Program-made: the position numbers and the translations under genes
Notes under the pieces: model-generated
The model's input: the letters and a program-made list of their open reading frames with translations, nothing else
Databases searched by the model: none
What the model was told of the DNA's origin: nothing
In this document: positions 27,765-36,755 of the stretch, piece by piece
How the letters are laid out: each line of letters starts with the position of its first letter
How positions within the stretch are numbered: position 1 is the stretch's first letter
DNA from: Halohasta litorea
GTDB lineage: Archaea; Halobacteriota; Halobacteria; Halobacteriales; Haloferacaceae
Assembly (NCBI RefSeq): GCF_024494645.1
Contig: NZ_JANHDJ010000011.1
Coordinates: 1-52,546, forward strand
DNA length: 52,546 nucleotides
Reading direction: 5' to 3'

Positions 27765-28610
27765 TCATCCGCGTCGTGTAAGATGGCGGCGAACGGTTCG
27801 CTGGCAGGTCTCGCAGTAGTCGGTCAGGTGGGCGATCGCCGAGAGGACGGGGTAGCCGACTGTAAGCGGCTGATAGAGGTACTCGACGAGCGTACTGTGT
27901 GAGAGGCTCGCGGTGGCCGTGTGGTTCGTCGTCCCGTGAAGCGTCGACTGGCGGTCGGCGGCGAGGGTCTCACACTGCTGGCGAAAGCTGGCCAGTAGCT
28001 CGTGTCGACGACTGAGTACCTCGAATCCGAGTTCCGAACACGGCTGGCGATCGCCGTCGATACAGTCGGTGATTTCCCCGCAGAGGTCGTCGGCTGCCCG
28101 CAGCTCGTCGGCCTCGGTGTCGAGTCCCTGTCGCATGGCCCGGAGTTCGGCCTGCGACTGGTCGACCGCCGAGCAGATCGCTGCCCGGAGGTCGGGGGTG
28201 AACGCCCGGTCGGTCGAGGAAGCCACCGCGAGGGCGATTTCAGGGCTGAGTTCCTCGCGGATCGTCACCAGCAGGGGTTCGGGCTCGTCGACGTCCTCGA
28301 TGCTGTGGGGGCGGACCGTCTCGGCGAACAGCGACCGAACCCGGCGGGTGGTGTCATCGTTGGAGGACTGGCCGCCGACGGCCGCCGAGATCGATCCCGG
28401 AGGGCCGGTACTAGGTGGCATCGACCGCGTCGGCGAGGATGGCGAAGTCGTCGGCTGCCCCGAGGATTGTGAGTCCGTGGGGAGCCGACAGAGCCCGTCG
28501 GCAAACCGGTCGAACGCCGCCAGCTTCTCGTCGACGTGATCCCGCTCGTCGCTGACCAGCCGACGAGCAGCGTCGAGCGAGAGTTCGGTCACCGGCTCCG
28601 GGTCGGTCAT
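27765..28610 (-). CDS. DUF7260-like haloarchaeal protein
   Basis: A 281-residue soluble, mostly helical protein with a Pro/Ser-rich linker (about 48-80). A C-terminal cysteine pair sits in DYCETCQRTVRRHL and another Cys in DDLCGEITDC. Probably DUF7260. No catalytic motif seen. Its start overlaps the upstream DUF7551 gene by four bases, so the two are co-translated and may form a complex. Function unknown. Confidence 0.6.
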   Translation of the reverse strand: MTDPEPVTELSLDAARRLVSDERDHVDEKLAAFDRFADGLCRLPTDSQSSGQPTTSPSSPTRSMPPSTGPPGSISAAVGGQSSNDDTTRRVRSLFAETVRPHSIEDVDEPEPLLVTIREELSPEIALAVASSTDRAFTPDLRAAICSAVDQSQAELRAMRQGLDTEADELRAADDLCGEITDCIDGDRQPCSELGFEVLSRRHELLASFRQQCETLAADRQSTLHGTTNHTATASLSHSTLVEYLYQPLTVGYPVLSAIAHLTDYCETCQRTVRRHLTRRG

Positions 28611-29488
28611 GATGCCCCCGCATCGACGACACTCAGCGGACCGCCCGATCCGTCAGCCGTCGCCGTGAGCGTGAGCCGCCACGATGGCGGGGTGGTGGCC
28701 GTGCGTTCGACACCGTAGATCCGGAGGTCGACCGCCGAGAGCCGCCGGAAGCATTCGACGACCAGCGGCAGGGTGACGACGTGGTCATCGCTTCCGAGTG
28801 GGTAATCCTTGAGGGTGAGCTCCCAGCGGGTCGACGCACAGCGAACCGACTGGCAGTCGACGGTGTAGGCCCCGAGCATCGACGCCGACTGGAGGCTCTC
28901 GAGGGCGGCGTCGAGCGGGTCGGCACGAGCAGTTGGCGTGGTCGACGGAGGGGTCGGCACCGAAAGCCGATCGGCTGCCGCCCGGAGGACATCGGCCTGC
29001 TCGGCGGGCGTCAGCCGGGCGTCAAGTTCGGTGGCGATGGCTTCGATGAGCCGGAGACAGAGCTCGTCGGGGTGGGCGATCGTCTCGGCGAGCGCAAGAT
29101 AGCGATCCATGATCGCACCTTGGGGGTTCGCGTGTGAGGAGTCGGCGATCGTCTCGAAGACGACGCCAGCGACGGTGTGACAGAAGTCGACGGTCGACCC
29201 CTCGGCGGAAAGTCGACACTCCGGGTCCTCGGGCGACCGGACGGCCGCCGACCGCTGGCAGACGATGACGTCGTGACAGGGAAGCTGTGGATCGTAGCGG
29301 CGGAGCGCCGTGCGGTACTGCTCGGTCGCCGTGGCAGCCGCCCGCGCAGTCGGTCGACAGTCGAAGGCAAGCCCGTCTGCGGGGACCGGTTGGTCGCCGG
29401 TGCGGCCACAGACGAGGTAGTAGCTCCCTTGTGGGCTGGCGAGCGATTCGATGTGGCGGCGGATGTCGGAGAGTGTCGTGCCGATCAT
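28607..29488 (-). CDS. DUF7551-like haloarchaeal protein
   Basis: A 293-residue protein opening MIGTTLSDIRRHIESLASPQ with GSYYLVCGRTGDQPVPADGL, the pattern of DUF7551. A central alpha-helical domain (AETIAHPDELCLRLIEAIATELDARL) and a C-terminal beta-rich domain (RWELTLKDYPLG, then WRLTLTATA) follow. It lies 34 bases after the last solute-binding protein gene and overlaps the DUF7260 gene, so it may be part of the iron-repressed transcript. Function unknown. Confidence 0.6.
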   Translation of the reverse strand: MIGTTLSDIRRHIESLASPQGSYYLVCGRTGDQPVPADGLAFDCRPTARAAATATEQYRTALRRYDPQLPCHDVIVCQRSAAVRSPEDPECRLSAEGSTVDFCHTVAGVVFETIADSSHANPQGAIMDRYLALAETIAHPDELCLRLIEAIATELDARLTPAEQADVLRAAADRLSVPTPPSTTPTARADPLDAALESLQSASMLGAYTVDCQSVRCASTRWELTLKDYPLGSDDHVVTLPLVVECFRRLSAVDLRIYGVERTATTPPSWRLTLTATADGSGGPLSVVDAGAS

Positions 29489-29522
29489 AGTGGAAGCGGG
29501 GACGGGGGTTGTCTCGTGGGGA

Positions 29523-30686
29523 TCAGGTGTCTCCGGTGACGATGTCGGCGACGTGCTGGCGGTCGAACAGCTCTCGGTCGCCGGTCACGTCGCCGAACTC
29601 ATCGGGGTAGAGCTGTTTGGCTGCCCGTTCGGTCAGAAACAGGTTGTGGATCGGCCCCTGATTGAGATAGCCGCCGCGGTAGACTCGGCCATTCCGGACG
29701 GCCCGAAGCTGGCTCCCGACGGGGTGGTCTTCCATGTAGGCCAACACCGTGTCGCGGAACTCGGCGGCGGATTTGCGTTCGTGACCCCGAACGAGGATGA
29801 TCTCGGGGTCGACCTCTAGGAGGTTTTCGTAGTCGAGTTCGCCGCGCTCGGTCGTACTGAGTTGGTTGATGTCGGTGTCGGCCAGCGCGTCAGTGACGCC
29901 GAGATCGCGCCACTGCTTCTTGCTGGTCCCCTTGTCGTCGAGACGGTACGGCGAGAACGTCTCGGGCTCGGTAGTTCCCTCGAAGGTGAGAAACACCTCG
30001 GGGCGCTCAGATTCCCGCGGGAGCCGCGCCTGCACCGACTCGATAAACTCGTCGTGAAGCGTCTCGAAGGCCTCGTAGCGGGCCTCCTGCTGGAAGACCC
30101 GCGCAACTTTCTTGAAGGCCTCGTACAGCGTATAGTACTCGTAGTCGTGCCATTCGTCGGAGCGCCGGAAGATCAGGTTCCCGACAACGGGGGCGATGTT
30201 GTCGGCGATCTCCTCGACATCATCTTGGCTCCAGCCGAACCAGTTGATCAGCATCTGGGGGTCATAAAGGTGGACGTCGTTGTCGAGTTCGTAGAACTCC
30301 TCTTTCGTTCGGACCTCGGGGTTGGCCTCGATGGTCTCGCGGTCGACGCTCACGCCCGGCAGTTCGTCGTAGACGTAGGTGTAGTAGCGATCCGCACCGC
30401 CGATACCGGTAATGCCATCGGCTTGGCCGAGTGCGACCGCCATGTCCGCGTAGGCCCCATCGTAGGCGGCCCACTGTTCGGGGACCGCCTCGAACGTGAC
30501 CTCGCCGACTGGGGCCATCGAGACGGTGTAGCTGTTGTCGGTCAACTCGGTCGGGGTATCCGCTTCGGTGGTCGGCTCGGAACCCTCGCCGGTACAGCCA
30601 GCGAGCAGGCCACCGCTAACGACTGTGCCGCCGTATTTGATCGTGTCTCTGCGTGTTGGTCCGGTCGGTGTCGTGTTGTTCGTCAT
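29523..30686 (-). CDS. Solute-binding lipoprotein A2 (FecB/FhuD class)
   Basis: A 387-residue periplasmic-binding-protein-like lipoprotein (PF01497 type: iron-siderophore, haem or cobalamin receptors). Tat motif RRDTIKYGG at 12-20, lipobox LLAGC with Cys31, and an acidic linker precede the two-lobe domain. It ends in the family's LFDRQHVADIVTG tail. It is the last gene of the eight-receptor array and is most similar to the first one (42949-44103): both have RSDEWHDYEYY, LVRGHE and NLFLTER-type segments that the other six lack. It starts one base before the previous gene's end region, so translation is coupled. Confidence 0.88.
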   Translation of the reverse strand: MTNNTTPTGPTRRDTIKYGGTVVSGGLLAGCTGEGSEPTTEADTPTELTDNSYTVSMAPVGEVTFEAVPEQWAAYDGAYADMAVALGQADGITGIGGADRYYTYVYDELPGVSVDRETIEANPEVRTKEEFYELDNDVHLYDPQMLINWFGWSQDDVEEIADNIAPVVGNLIFRRSDEWHDYEYYTLYEAFKKVARVFQQEARYEAFETLHDEFIESVQARLPRESERPEVFLTFEGTTEPETFSPYRLDDKGTSKKQWRDLGVTDALADTDINQLSTTERGELDYENLLEVDPEIILVRGHERKSAAEFRDTVLAYMEDHPVGSQLRAVRNGRVYRGGYLNQGPIHNLFLTERAAKQLYPDEFGDVTGDRELFDRQHVADIVTGDT

Positions 30687-31886
30687 TTAAACCTCTCCGT
30701 CGATGATGTCTGCAACCTCTTGGCGGTCGAATAGCTGTTCGTCGACAGGGATCTCGGGGTATCTGTCGCCGTCCTCGTACTGTGGCCACTCGCCGAAGAT
30801 CTCGGGATACAGTTGTTTGGCACCCATCTCAATCTGGAAGAGATTCATGATCGGCCCCTGATATCGCATCCCCTGTGCGTAGATCCGGTCGTTTTGGACC
30901 GCCGCCAAGTCGCTCCCGACCGGATGTTGTTCGAGCGTCGACCGCATCTCGGCCATGCTCCGTGATGGGGTGATACCCCACAGATGGAGGATCACGTCGG
31001 GGTCGGCCTCGGCCATCGCCTCGAAGTCGACCTCACCCCAGAGATTGTTCCAGTCCTCGTTGGCGAAGGCGTCGCGTGCGCCCAGCGGTCGGGTGTCGGC
31101 CAGCCAGTAGCCCGGCTTGTTGAGATGGTAGGTGTAGAACGACTCGCCATCGCCCCCAATCGAAACGCGGACGGCAGTCGGTCGTTCGTCTTCCGGCGGG
31201 AGGTCCTGCTGGATGGTGTCGACGAGATCAGTGTGGACCGCCGCGAGGAGGTCGTACCGCTCCTGTTCGTCGAACACTCGGGCGACACCTTCGAACAGTT
31301 CCCACAGGTCGTAGTACTCGTACTCGTCGTACCCCTCGGGCGGTGAGGCCTGTGTCCCGCTGTAGAAGTTGCCGAACCACGGCGCGATTTGGGAGCCGAC
31401 TTCGTCGACGTCGCCCTGATCCCAGTTCTGCTGGGTGGAGGCCCACGCCGGGTCGGCGAGGTGGACATCGCTGTCGAGTTCGAACAGTTGCTCCTTCGAG
31501 AGCCCGTCGTTTAGTGGGTCGTGGAGATCCTCCCAGTCGAACGAGACGCCATCGATATGCTCGTAGTAATGGTTCATCGTTGTCCCCGACATCTCGGGGA
31601 CGTACACCGAGTTGACCGCCTCGCCATGGCCGAGGGCGACCGCCATATCGGCATACTGCGAAAAGACGGTGAAGATGGTCTCGGGGACGGCATCGAACTC
31701 GACGGTTCCCATCGGCGACATCGTCACCGAATGGTCGGAATCGTCGGTCGACGCGCCCCCATTGTCGGCGTCGTCGGTATCGGTAGTCCCGGTACAGCCC
31801 GCCAACAGCCCGCCGCTAGCGATTGCCGCGCCGTATCTGAGCGCCTCCCTCCGCGTCGGTCCATCGTCGATCGTGTGGGTGTACAT
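30687..31886 (-). CDS. Solute-binding lipoprotein D2
   Basis: A 399-residue FecB-class lipoprotein with Tat motif RREALRYGA (12-20) and lipobox Cys31. It pairs with the adjacent gene 31887-33095: both share LADPAW, TRPLGA-DAF and an insert with aromatic residues near DEYEYYDLWELFEGVARVF. It retains the NLFQIEMGAKQLYPE segment and LFDRQEVADIIDG tail common to the array. Stop and next start are contiguous. Substrate not readable; an iron chelate is inferred. Confidence 0.87.
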   Translation of the reverse strand: MYTHTIDDGPTRREALRYGAAIASGGLLAGCTGTTDTDDADNGGASTDDSDHSVTMSPMGTVEFDAVPETIFTVFSQYADMAVALGHGEAVNSVYVPEMSGTTMNHYYEHIDGVSFDWEDLHDPLNDGLSKEQLFELDSDVHLADPAWASTQQNWDQGDVDEVGSQIAPWFGNFYSGTQASPPEGYDEYEYYDLWELFEGVARVFDEQERYDLLAAVHTDLVDTIQQDLPPEDERPTAVRVSIGGDGESFYTYHLNKPGYWLADTRPLGARDAFANEDWNNLWGEVDFEAMAEADPDVILHLWGITPSRSMAEMRSTLEQHPVGSDLAAVQNDRIYAQGMRYQGPIMNLFQIEMGAKQLYPEIFGEWPQYEDGDRYPEIPVDEQLFDRQEVADIIDGEV

Positions 31887-33095
31887 TCAAAATTCTCCGT
31901 TAATGATATCCGCGACGCGCTGGCGGTCGAACAGCCGTTCGTCGTCGGGGATTTCGGGGTACGGCCCCTCGTCGTAGCTCGGCCACGCGCCGAAGGCATC
32001 GGGATACAGCTGTTTGGCGGTCATCTCCAGCTGGAAGAGGTTAAGGATCGGCCCCTGATACCGAGCGCCCTGCGGATACAGCCGGCCGTTTTGGACCGCC
32101 GTGATCTCCGAGCCCACCGGGTCGTTTCTGAACGCTTCCCGTCGCTCGGGGAGGCTCGTCTCCGGCTCGAAGCCGCCGAGCAGGAGGACGACATCGGGAT
32201 CGGCCTCCAACAGCATCTCGAAGTCGACCACCGAGTTGGACTCGACCGCGCCCTCGAAGGCGTCTTTCGCACCGAGCGGTCGGGTGTGAGCAGTCAGAAA
32301 CCCGGGGGTATCCAGCGTGTAGGCGTAGATCTGTTCGATGTCGGCCGACGCCAGCATGACTGCCGAGGGGCGCTCGGATTCGGCCGGGAGGTTCGCCTCA
32401 ATGGTCGACAGGAGGTCGTCGTGAATCGCGGCGAGCGCCTCGTAGCGCTCCTGTTCCTGAAACGCCTCGGCGACGCGTTCGAACTGCTCCCAGAGGGTGT
32501 AGTACTCGTAGCCCGCGGCGTAGTCGGCGGGCGGTTCGGCGTGGCGGTCCGAAAGCGAGTTGCCGAACCACGGTGAGACGGCAGTGCCGATCTCGTCGAT
32601 GTCCGCCCTGTCCCAGTTGTCCTGTTTGGTAATCCATGCGGGGTCCGCCAGATGGATGTCGCTGTCGAGTTCGTAGAGTTTCTCCTTGCTCGGCTCCCAC
32701 GAGGAGTAGAGCCCGGTCCAGTCCAGCGAGACCCCCGGCAGGCGGTCGACGAACTGGTTCCACAGTCCGTCGTAGTAGTCCGGGGCGTGCATCGCCGTGA
32801 TGGATCCCCCCCGGCCGAGGGCGAAGGCCATCCCGGCGTGGTGGGTGAGTCGGGTGAAGACGGTCTCCGGCGGCGCGTCGAACGAGACCTCGCCCATCGG
32901 CGAAATCGACGCCGTGTAGGAGCCGTCCTCCGTGGCCTCCGAACCGTCGGCTGGCTCCGAGTCGGTCGACGGGGTGGTCGACTCCCTGTTGGCGTCACCG
33001 GTGCAGCCTGCCAGCAGTCCACCGCCAACGACTGCGCCGCCGTACTTGACGTAATCACGTCGGGTCGGTGCAGTGTGAGTCGTCCTGTCGTGCAT
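31887..33095 (-). CDS. Solute-binding lipoprotein D1
   Basis: A 402-residue FecB-class lipoprotein starting at ATG 33095. This start is preferred over a 13-codon longer frame because it has GGAGG eight bases upstream, sits one base after the upstream gene's stop, and gives the Tat motif RRDYVKYGG (12-20) its usual position. Lipobox Cys31. It shares LADPAW and TRPLGAKDAF with D2 next door. Glu-rich linker and the NLFQLEMTAKQLYPD and LFDRQRVADIING tail are intact. Confidence 0.87.
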   Translation of the reverse strand: MHDRTTHTAPTRRDYVKYGGAVVGGGLLAGCTGDANRESTTPSTDSEPADGSEATEDGSYTASISPMGEVSFDAPPETVFTRLTHHAGMAFALGRGGSITAMHAPDYYDGLWNQFVDRLPGVSLDWTGLYSSWEPSKEKLYELDSDIHLADPAWITKQDNWDRADIDEIGTAVSPWFGNSLSDRHAEPPADYAAGYEYYTLWEQFERVAEAFQEQERYEALAAIHDDLLSTIEANLPAESERPSAVMLASADIEQIYAYTLDTPGFLTAHTRPLGAKDAFEGAVESNSVVDFEMLLEADPDVVLLLGGFEPETSLPERREAFRNDPVGSEITAVQNGRLYPQGARYQGPILNLFQLEMTAKQLYPDAFGAWPSYDEGPYPEIPDDERLFDRQRVADIINGEF

Positions 33096-33096
33096 T

Positions 33097-34308
33097 TCAA
33101 TTTCCTCCGGTAATAGTGGTCGACAGTCGCTCACGATCGAACAGTCGTTCCGATGGGCTGTGTTGGCCGACTCCTTTCCACTCGCCGAACTGTTCGGGGA
33201 ACAGCTGCTTGGCGGTCATCTCGATCTGGAAGATGTTCATCACCGGCCCCTGAGTGGGTGTACCGCCGATGTAGACGCGATCGTTCTGGACGGCGGTGAG
33301 CTCCTGCGCGACGGCGTTGTCGGCGAAGAACTCCCGCATCGCGCGGGTCCGGTCCGAGGGCTCGATGTCCCAGTTGTGGATGATCACGTCGGGGTCGACA
33401 TCGAGAAGCCCCTCGATGTCGTAGCTCCCCTCGTAGTTCTCCGCGTAGGTCTTGTCGCTGTCGGCGAAGGCGTCCTCGACGGCGAACGGCCGGTACTGGG
33501 CCTTGCCGTAGCCCGGGGCGTTGATCCGGTACGGTGAGAACGCCTCTTCGTCGGGCGAAAACACGAGCAGCCCGACCGATGGGCGGTCGGACTCGGACGG
33601 AAGAGAGCCCGTGATTTCGTCGACCAAGTCGTCACGAATCGTCTTCAATTCGGCTGCCCGCTCAGTTTCGCGGTAGACCTGCCCGAGCTTCTCGGTGAGC
33701 TCCCACAGCGAGTAGTACTCGTACTCTCCGCCGTATTCAGACGACGGCTCGGCGTGTGCGCGACTCAACCGATTCGCAAAGAACGGTCCAATGTTGTCCT
33801 CGATCTCTTCGATGTCCGTCATCGACCACCCCGACCAGCCGCTGTACCCGATGTTGACGGGGTCGAGGTGGTGGACATCCCCGCTGAGTTCGTAGAACTG
33901 CTCCTTGTCGAGCCCGTCATTGTAGAGCGGCGCAAGTTCGCTCGGCTCGAAGTCGACGCCGTCGAGCTGGTCGTAGTAGCCCGCGTAGTAGGAGTCCGGG
34001 TGTCCGAGCGAGAGGACGGCATCACCGTGACCGAGACCCACGAGCATGTCGGCCCACGTCGCGTCGTACACCGTCGCCGTTTCGGGTGGCTGGTCGAACG
34101 CGACGGTTCCGACCGGTGACATCGTCACCGAGTAGCTGTCGTCGGCTGCCGTGGTCGACGAGGACTCTGTCTCTGTCGCTTCGGCGGTTGCTCCACCGTC
34201 TGAATCTCCTGTACAGCCTGCCAGCAAGCCGCCGCCAACGACCGCTCCGCCATATTTGATCGTGTCTCTGCGCGTCGGTACCTTGTGTGTCGTGTCGTCA
34301 TTGCTCAT
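33097..34308 (-). CDS. Solute-binding lipoprotein C2
   Basis: A 403-residue FecB-class lipoprotein. Tat motif RRDTIKYGG (13-21), lipobox Cys32. It is closest to C1 (35514-36692): both have PYRI/PYKI, YRPF/YRPL, DAFADSDKTY-like and DPDVIIHN segments. The 20-base coding stretch behind its Tat motif (34253-34272) is identical to those of C1 and A2, while flanking bases differ. The C-terminal tail is LFDRERLSTTITGG, more diverged than in its siblings. Confidence 0.88.
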   Translation of the reverse strand: MSNDDTTHKVPTRRDTIKYGGAVVGGGLLAGCTGDSDGGATAEATETESSSTTAADDSYSVTMSPVGTVAFDQPPETATVYDATWADMLVGLGHGDAVLSLGHPDSYYAGYYDQLDGVDFEPSELAPLYNDGLDKEQFYELSGDVHHLDPVNIGYSGWSGWSMTDIEEIEDNIGPFFANRLSRAHAEPSSEYGGEYEYYSLWELTEKLGQVYRETERAAELKTIRDDLVDEITGSLPSESDRPSVGLLVFSPDEEAFSPYRINAPGYGKAQYRPFAVEDAFADSDKTYAENYEGSYDIEGLLDVDPDVIIHNWDIEPSDRTRAMREFFADNAVAQELTAVQNDRVYIGGTPTQGPVMNIFQIEMTAKQLFPEQFGEWKGVGQHSPSERLFDRERLSTTITGGN

Positions 34309-34310
34309 CT

Positions 34311-35513
34311 CTAGAGATCTCCGTTGATGATGTCGGCCACTCGCTGACGGTCGAACAGCTGGTTTTCTTCAGGTATCTCTGGGAACGCTTCGGGATCGAA
34401 CGCACCAAATTCGTCGGGATACAGCAGTCGTGCAGTGAGTTCGGTCTGGAAAAGACTCGCAATCGGTCCCTGCTGGAAGTACGAACCCGGATACACCGCG
34501 TCGTTCTCGACAGCGGTGAGCTGACTCCCGATTGGGTGTGCTTCCAGCGTAGCAACAAACTGGTCGTCGAAGGCCTGCGCAGAGAAGCCACCATCGTCGT
34601 CGACCAGACGAACACCGCCGTGGACGATGATGATATCCGGATCGATTTCGGCCATCGACTCGTAGTCGAGCATCCCATTGGTCTCTTCTTCGTTGAAAAC
34701 GCTCTGGATCTCGAGATCACGGTACTGTTTCATCTCAGTTCCTTCCGAGTCCGTCGTCATCGCGGCGAACGCTCCACCCTCGATATCGGAACCAAAGTTG
34801 ATCAGCCCAACTTCGGGGCGATCACTGCCGTTCGGTAGCCTCGAATCGATCTCGGCGTGGAGTTCGTCGTGAACGTCGACGAATGCCTCGTATCGTTCGT
34901 GCTCATCAAACACGTCGGCAAGCCTCTCGAACGCCTCGTACAGTGAATACAGTTCGTAATCATGGAACTCACGCCGCCGGACGATATTGTTTCCGAAGAA
35001 GGGGGCGACGGTATCGGCGATTTCCTGCGTATCGCGTTCGTCCCACGAGCTATCGAATCCAGTCCCGTGAAAGTAGTTCGGATCAGAGAGGACAACGTCC
35101 GGATCCAGTTCGTAGAACAGTTCTTTGTCCCAACCCCCACCGACCAGCGGGTTTGGAACGTCGGTCGGAAATGAGACACCGACCTGTTCGTAAAAGTACG
35201 CCGGAGGATAAAATCCCGCCGGGAGGAACCCGTCTCGCTGTCCGAGTGCGATCGCCATATCTGCCCACGGGCCTGTGATCGCCATCCACGTCTCCGGAAC
35301 TGTTTCGAACGTCTGACAGCCGACCGGTTCGATACACGCCTCGTAGGAAGTGTCGCCCCCGGTCGACGTATCGGCTTCAGTGGTCGACTCCTGGCTTGTC
35401 TCACCCGTACAGCCAACGAGTAGGCTACCGCCGACGACCGCACCGCCGTACTTCACGTAGTCGCGCCGAGTCGGTTTCTCTTGTCGACTCGTCCTGCTTG
35501 TGTCGTCATTCAT
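34311..35513 (-). CDS. Solute-binding lipoprotein B2
   Basis: A 400-residue FecB-class lipoprotein. The N-terminal region is slightly longer, so the Tat RR is at 16-17 (RRDYVKYGG) and the lipobox Cys at 35 (LLVGC). It pairs with B1 (41750-42946): both have GLIN-GS, a YRDL segment and FDPEAFPEIPEENQLFDRQRVADIING-type endings with NLFQTE(L/F)TARLLYP. It is lower in G+C than its neighbours. It ends in TAG. Confidence 0.88.
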   Translation of the reverse strand: MNDDTSRTSRQEKPTRRDYVKYGGAVVGGSLLVGCTGETSQESTTEADTSTGGDTSYEACIEPVGCQTFETVPETWMAITGPWADMAIALGQRDGFLPAGFYPPAYFYEQVGVSFPTDVPNPLVGGGWDKELFYELDPDVVLSDPNYFHGTGFDSSWDERDTQEIADTVAPFFGNNIVRRREFHDYELYSLYEAFERLADVFDEHERYEAFVDVHDELHAEIDSRLPNGSDRPEVGLINFGSDIEGGAFAAMTTDSEGTEMKQYRDLEIQSVFNEEETNGMLDYESMAEIDPDIIIVHGGVRLVDDDGGFSAQAFDDQFVATLEAHPIGSQLTAVENDAVYPGSYFQQGPIASLFQTELTARLLYPDEFGAFDPEAFPEIPEENQLFDRQRVADIINGDL

Positions 35514-36692
35514 TTAAAATTCTCCGTTGATAATGTCCGCAACGCGCTTTCGGGAGAACAGCTGGTCCGATTCCGAGATGTCGTAGGTTCCATCGTCATT
35601 GTACGACGGGAACTCTCCAAACTGCTCAGGATAGATCTGCTTCGCAGCCATCTCTATCTGGAACAGATTATAAATTGGGCCCTGCATCGAATCTCCGCCA
35701 CCGTACAGCCGATCGTTCTGCACCGCGCTCAACTCCGAACCAACCGGATCGTCTTCGAGTTCGAGCATCGACTGATACCGGTCGTCGAATCCGCCCGTGC
35801 CGAAGTTGTGAATGAGAACGTCCGGATCGAGTTCGAGCATCGCTTCGAGGTCGTAGGTTCCTCCATCCGATTCGTACGTGCGGTCGCTCTCGGCGAAAAC
35901 ATCCCGTACGTCAAGCGGCCGATAATGGGACACACCGAAGCCCTCGTTGTCGATTTTGTATGGTGAGAACTCCGCCCAATCGTTCATTGCGACGAGTCCG
36001 ACTGTCGGACGTTCCGCTTCGGGTGGTAGATTGGATTCGACGTGTGCGACGAGTTCGTCACGAACACGTTTCAATGCCTGAATTCTCTCTGTCTCACCGA
36101 ACACCTGTGCGACTTTCGCGTACAGCTCCCATGCAGTGTAGTACTCGTAATCCTCGATCCCCGTGTCGGTGTGTGCTCGTGAAAACCGGTTCCCGAAGTA
36201 GGGGGCGACGTTTTGGGTGATTTCCTCGATGTCGTCCTCATCAAAGTCGAAATATTCCGAGTAAACCCGGTACCACGTCGGATCTAGGAGGATGAGGTCG
36301 GGGTCGACCTGGTAGATTGTTTCCTTATCGTCGTGGGTGACTGTTACTCGTGTCGACGGGTCGAACTCGACTCCGGGGAGCTGTTCGTAGTATCCGATAT
36401 AGAACTGATCTCCCATGGCTTCGATCGCCTCACCGTGTCCGCAAGCGACCGCCATATCCACGTAGTGCTTATTATACGTCAGTATCCGATTTGGTACCTC
36501 CTCGAACTCAATGGTTCCGACTGGTGAGATCGTCACCGAGTACGACTCATCAGTTGCTGTGTCTTCCTCGGTTGTCGGTTCGGAGCTCTCGCCGGTACAG
36601 CCGGCGAGCAGGCCGCCGCCGACCACTGCGCCGCCGTATTTGATCGTGTCTCTGCGCGTTGGTGCCTCGTGCACCGTCTCATCAGTAGACAT
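35514..36692 (-). CDS. Solute-binding lipoprotein C1, first gene after the internal Idr promoter
   Basis: A 392-residue FecB-class lipoprotein. Tat motif RRDTIKYGG (13-21), lipobox Cys32, Thr/Glu-rich linker, NLFQIEMAAKQIYPE and a VADIING tail. It heads the six-receptor half of the array and lies immediately behind an iron box (36697-36710) with a TATA-like element, giving a leaderless transcript starting at or next to ATG 36692. Sister of C2. Confidence 0.89.
   Translation of the reverse strand: MSTDETVHEAPTRRDTIKYGGAVVGGGLLAGCTGESSEPTTEEDTATDESYSVTISPVGTIEFEEVPNRILTYNKHYVDMAVACGHGEAIEAMGDQFYIGYYEQLPGVEFDPSTRVTVTHDDKETIYQVDPDLILLDPTWYRVYSEYFDFDEDDIEEITQNVAPYFGNRFSRAHTDTGIEDYEYYTAWELYAKVAQVFGETERIQALKRVRDELVAHVESNLPPEAERPTVGLVAMNDWAEFSPYKIDNEGFGVSHYRPLDVRDVFAESDRTYESDGGTYDLEAMLELDPDVLIHNFGTGGFDDRYQSMLELEDDPVGSELSAVQNDRLYGGGDSMQGPIYNLFQIEMAAKQIYPEQFGEFPSYNDDGTYDISESDQLFSRKRVADIINGEF
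36637..36656 (-). repeat. 20-bp identical Tat-signal coding repeat
   Basis: Identical 20-base stretches encode RRDTIKY in C1 (36637-36656), C2 (34253-34272) and A2 (30634-30653), while surrounding synonymous sites differ. Consistent with recent duplication or gene conversion confined to the signal region. Confidence 0.6.
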
Positions 36693-36696
36693 ACTT

Positions 36697-36710
36697 TTAG
36701 GCTAGCCTAA
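36697..36710. promoter_or_regulatory. Idr/DtxR box, proximal, internal promoter
   Basis: TTAGGCTAGCCTAA, a perfect 14-bp palindrome, 5 bases upstream of ATG 36692 on the reverse strand and flanked by the TATA-like TTTTAATATT. A bound repressor would cover the transcription start. Confidence 0.85.
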
Positions 36711-36732
36711 AATATTAAAACGGTTCCGATTT

Positions 36733-36746
36733 TTAGGCCAGCCGAA
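36733..36746. promoter_or_regulatory. Idr/DtxR box, distal, internal promoter
   Basis: TTAGGCCAGCCGAA, a diverged version of the palindrome, starting exactly 36 bp from the proximal box with the TATA-like element between them. The 44.1 kb promoter has the same 36-bp pairing. Confidence 0.7.
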
Positions 36747-36755
36747 AACAGTGGT

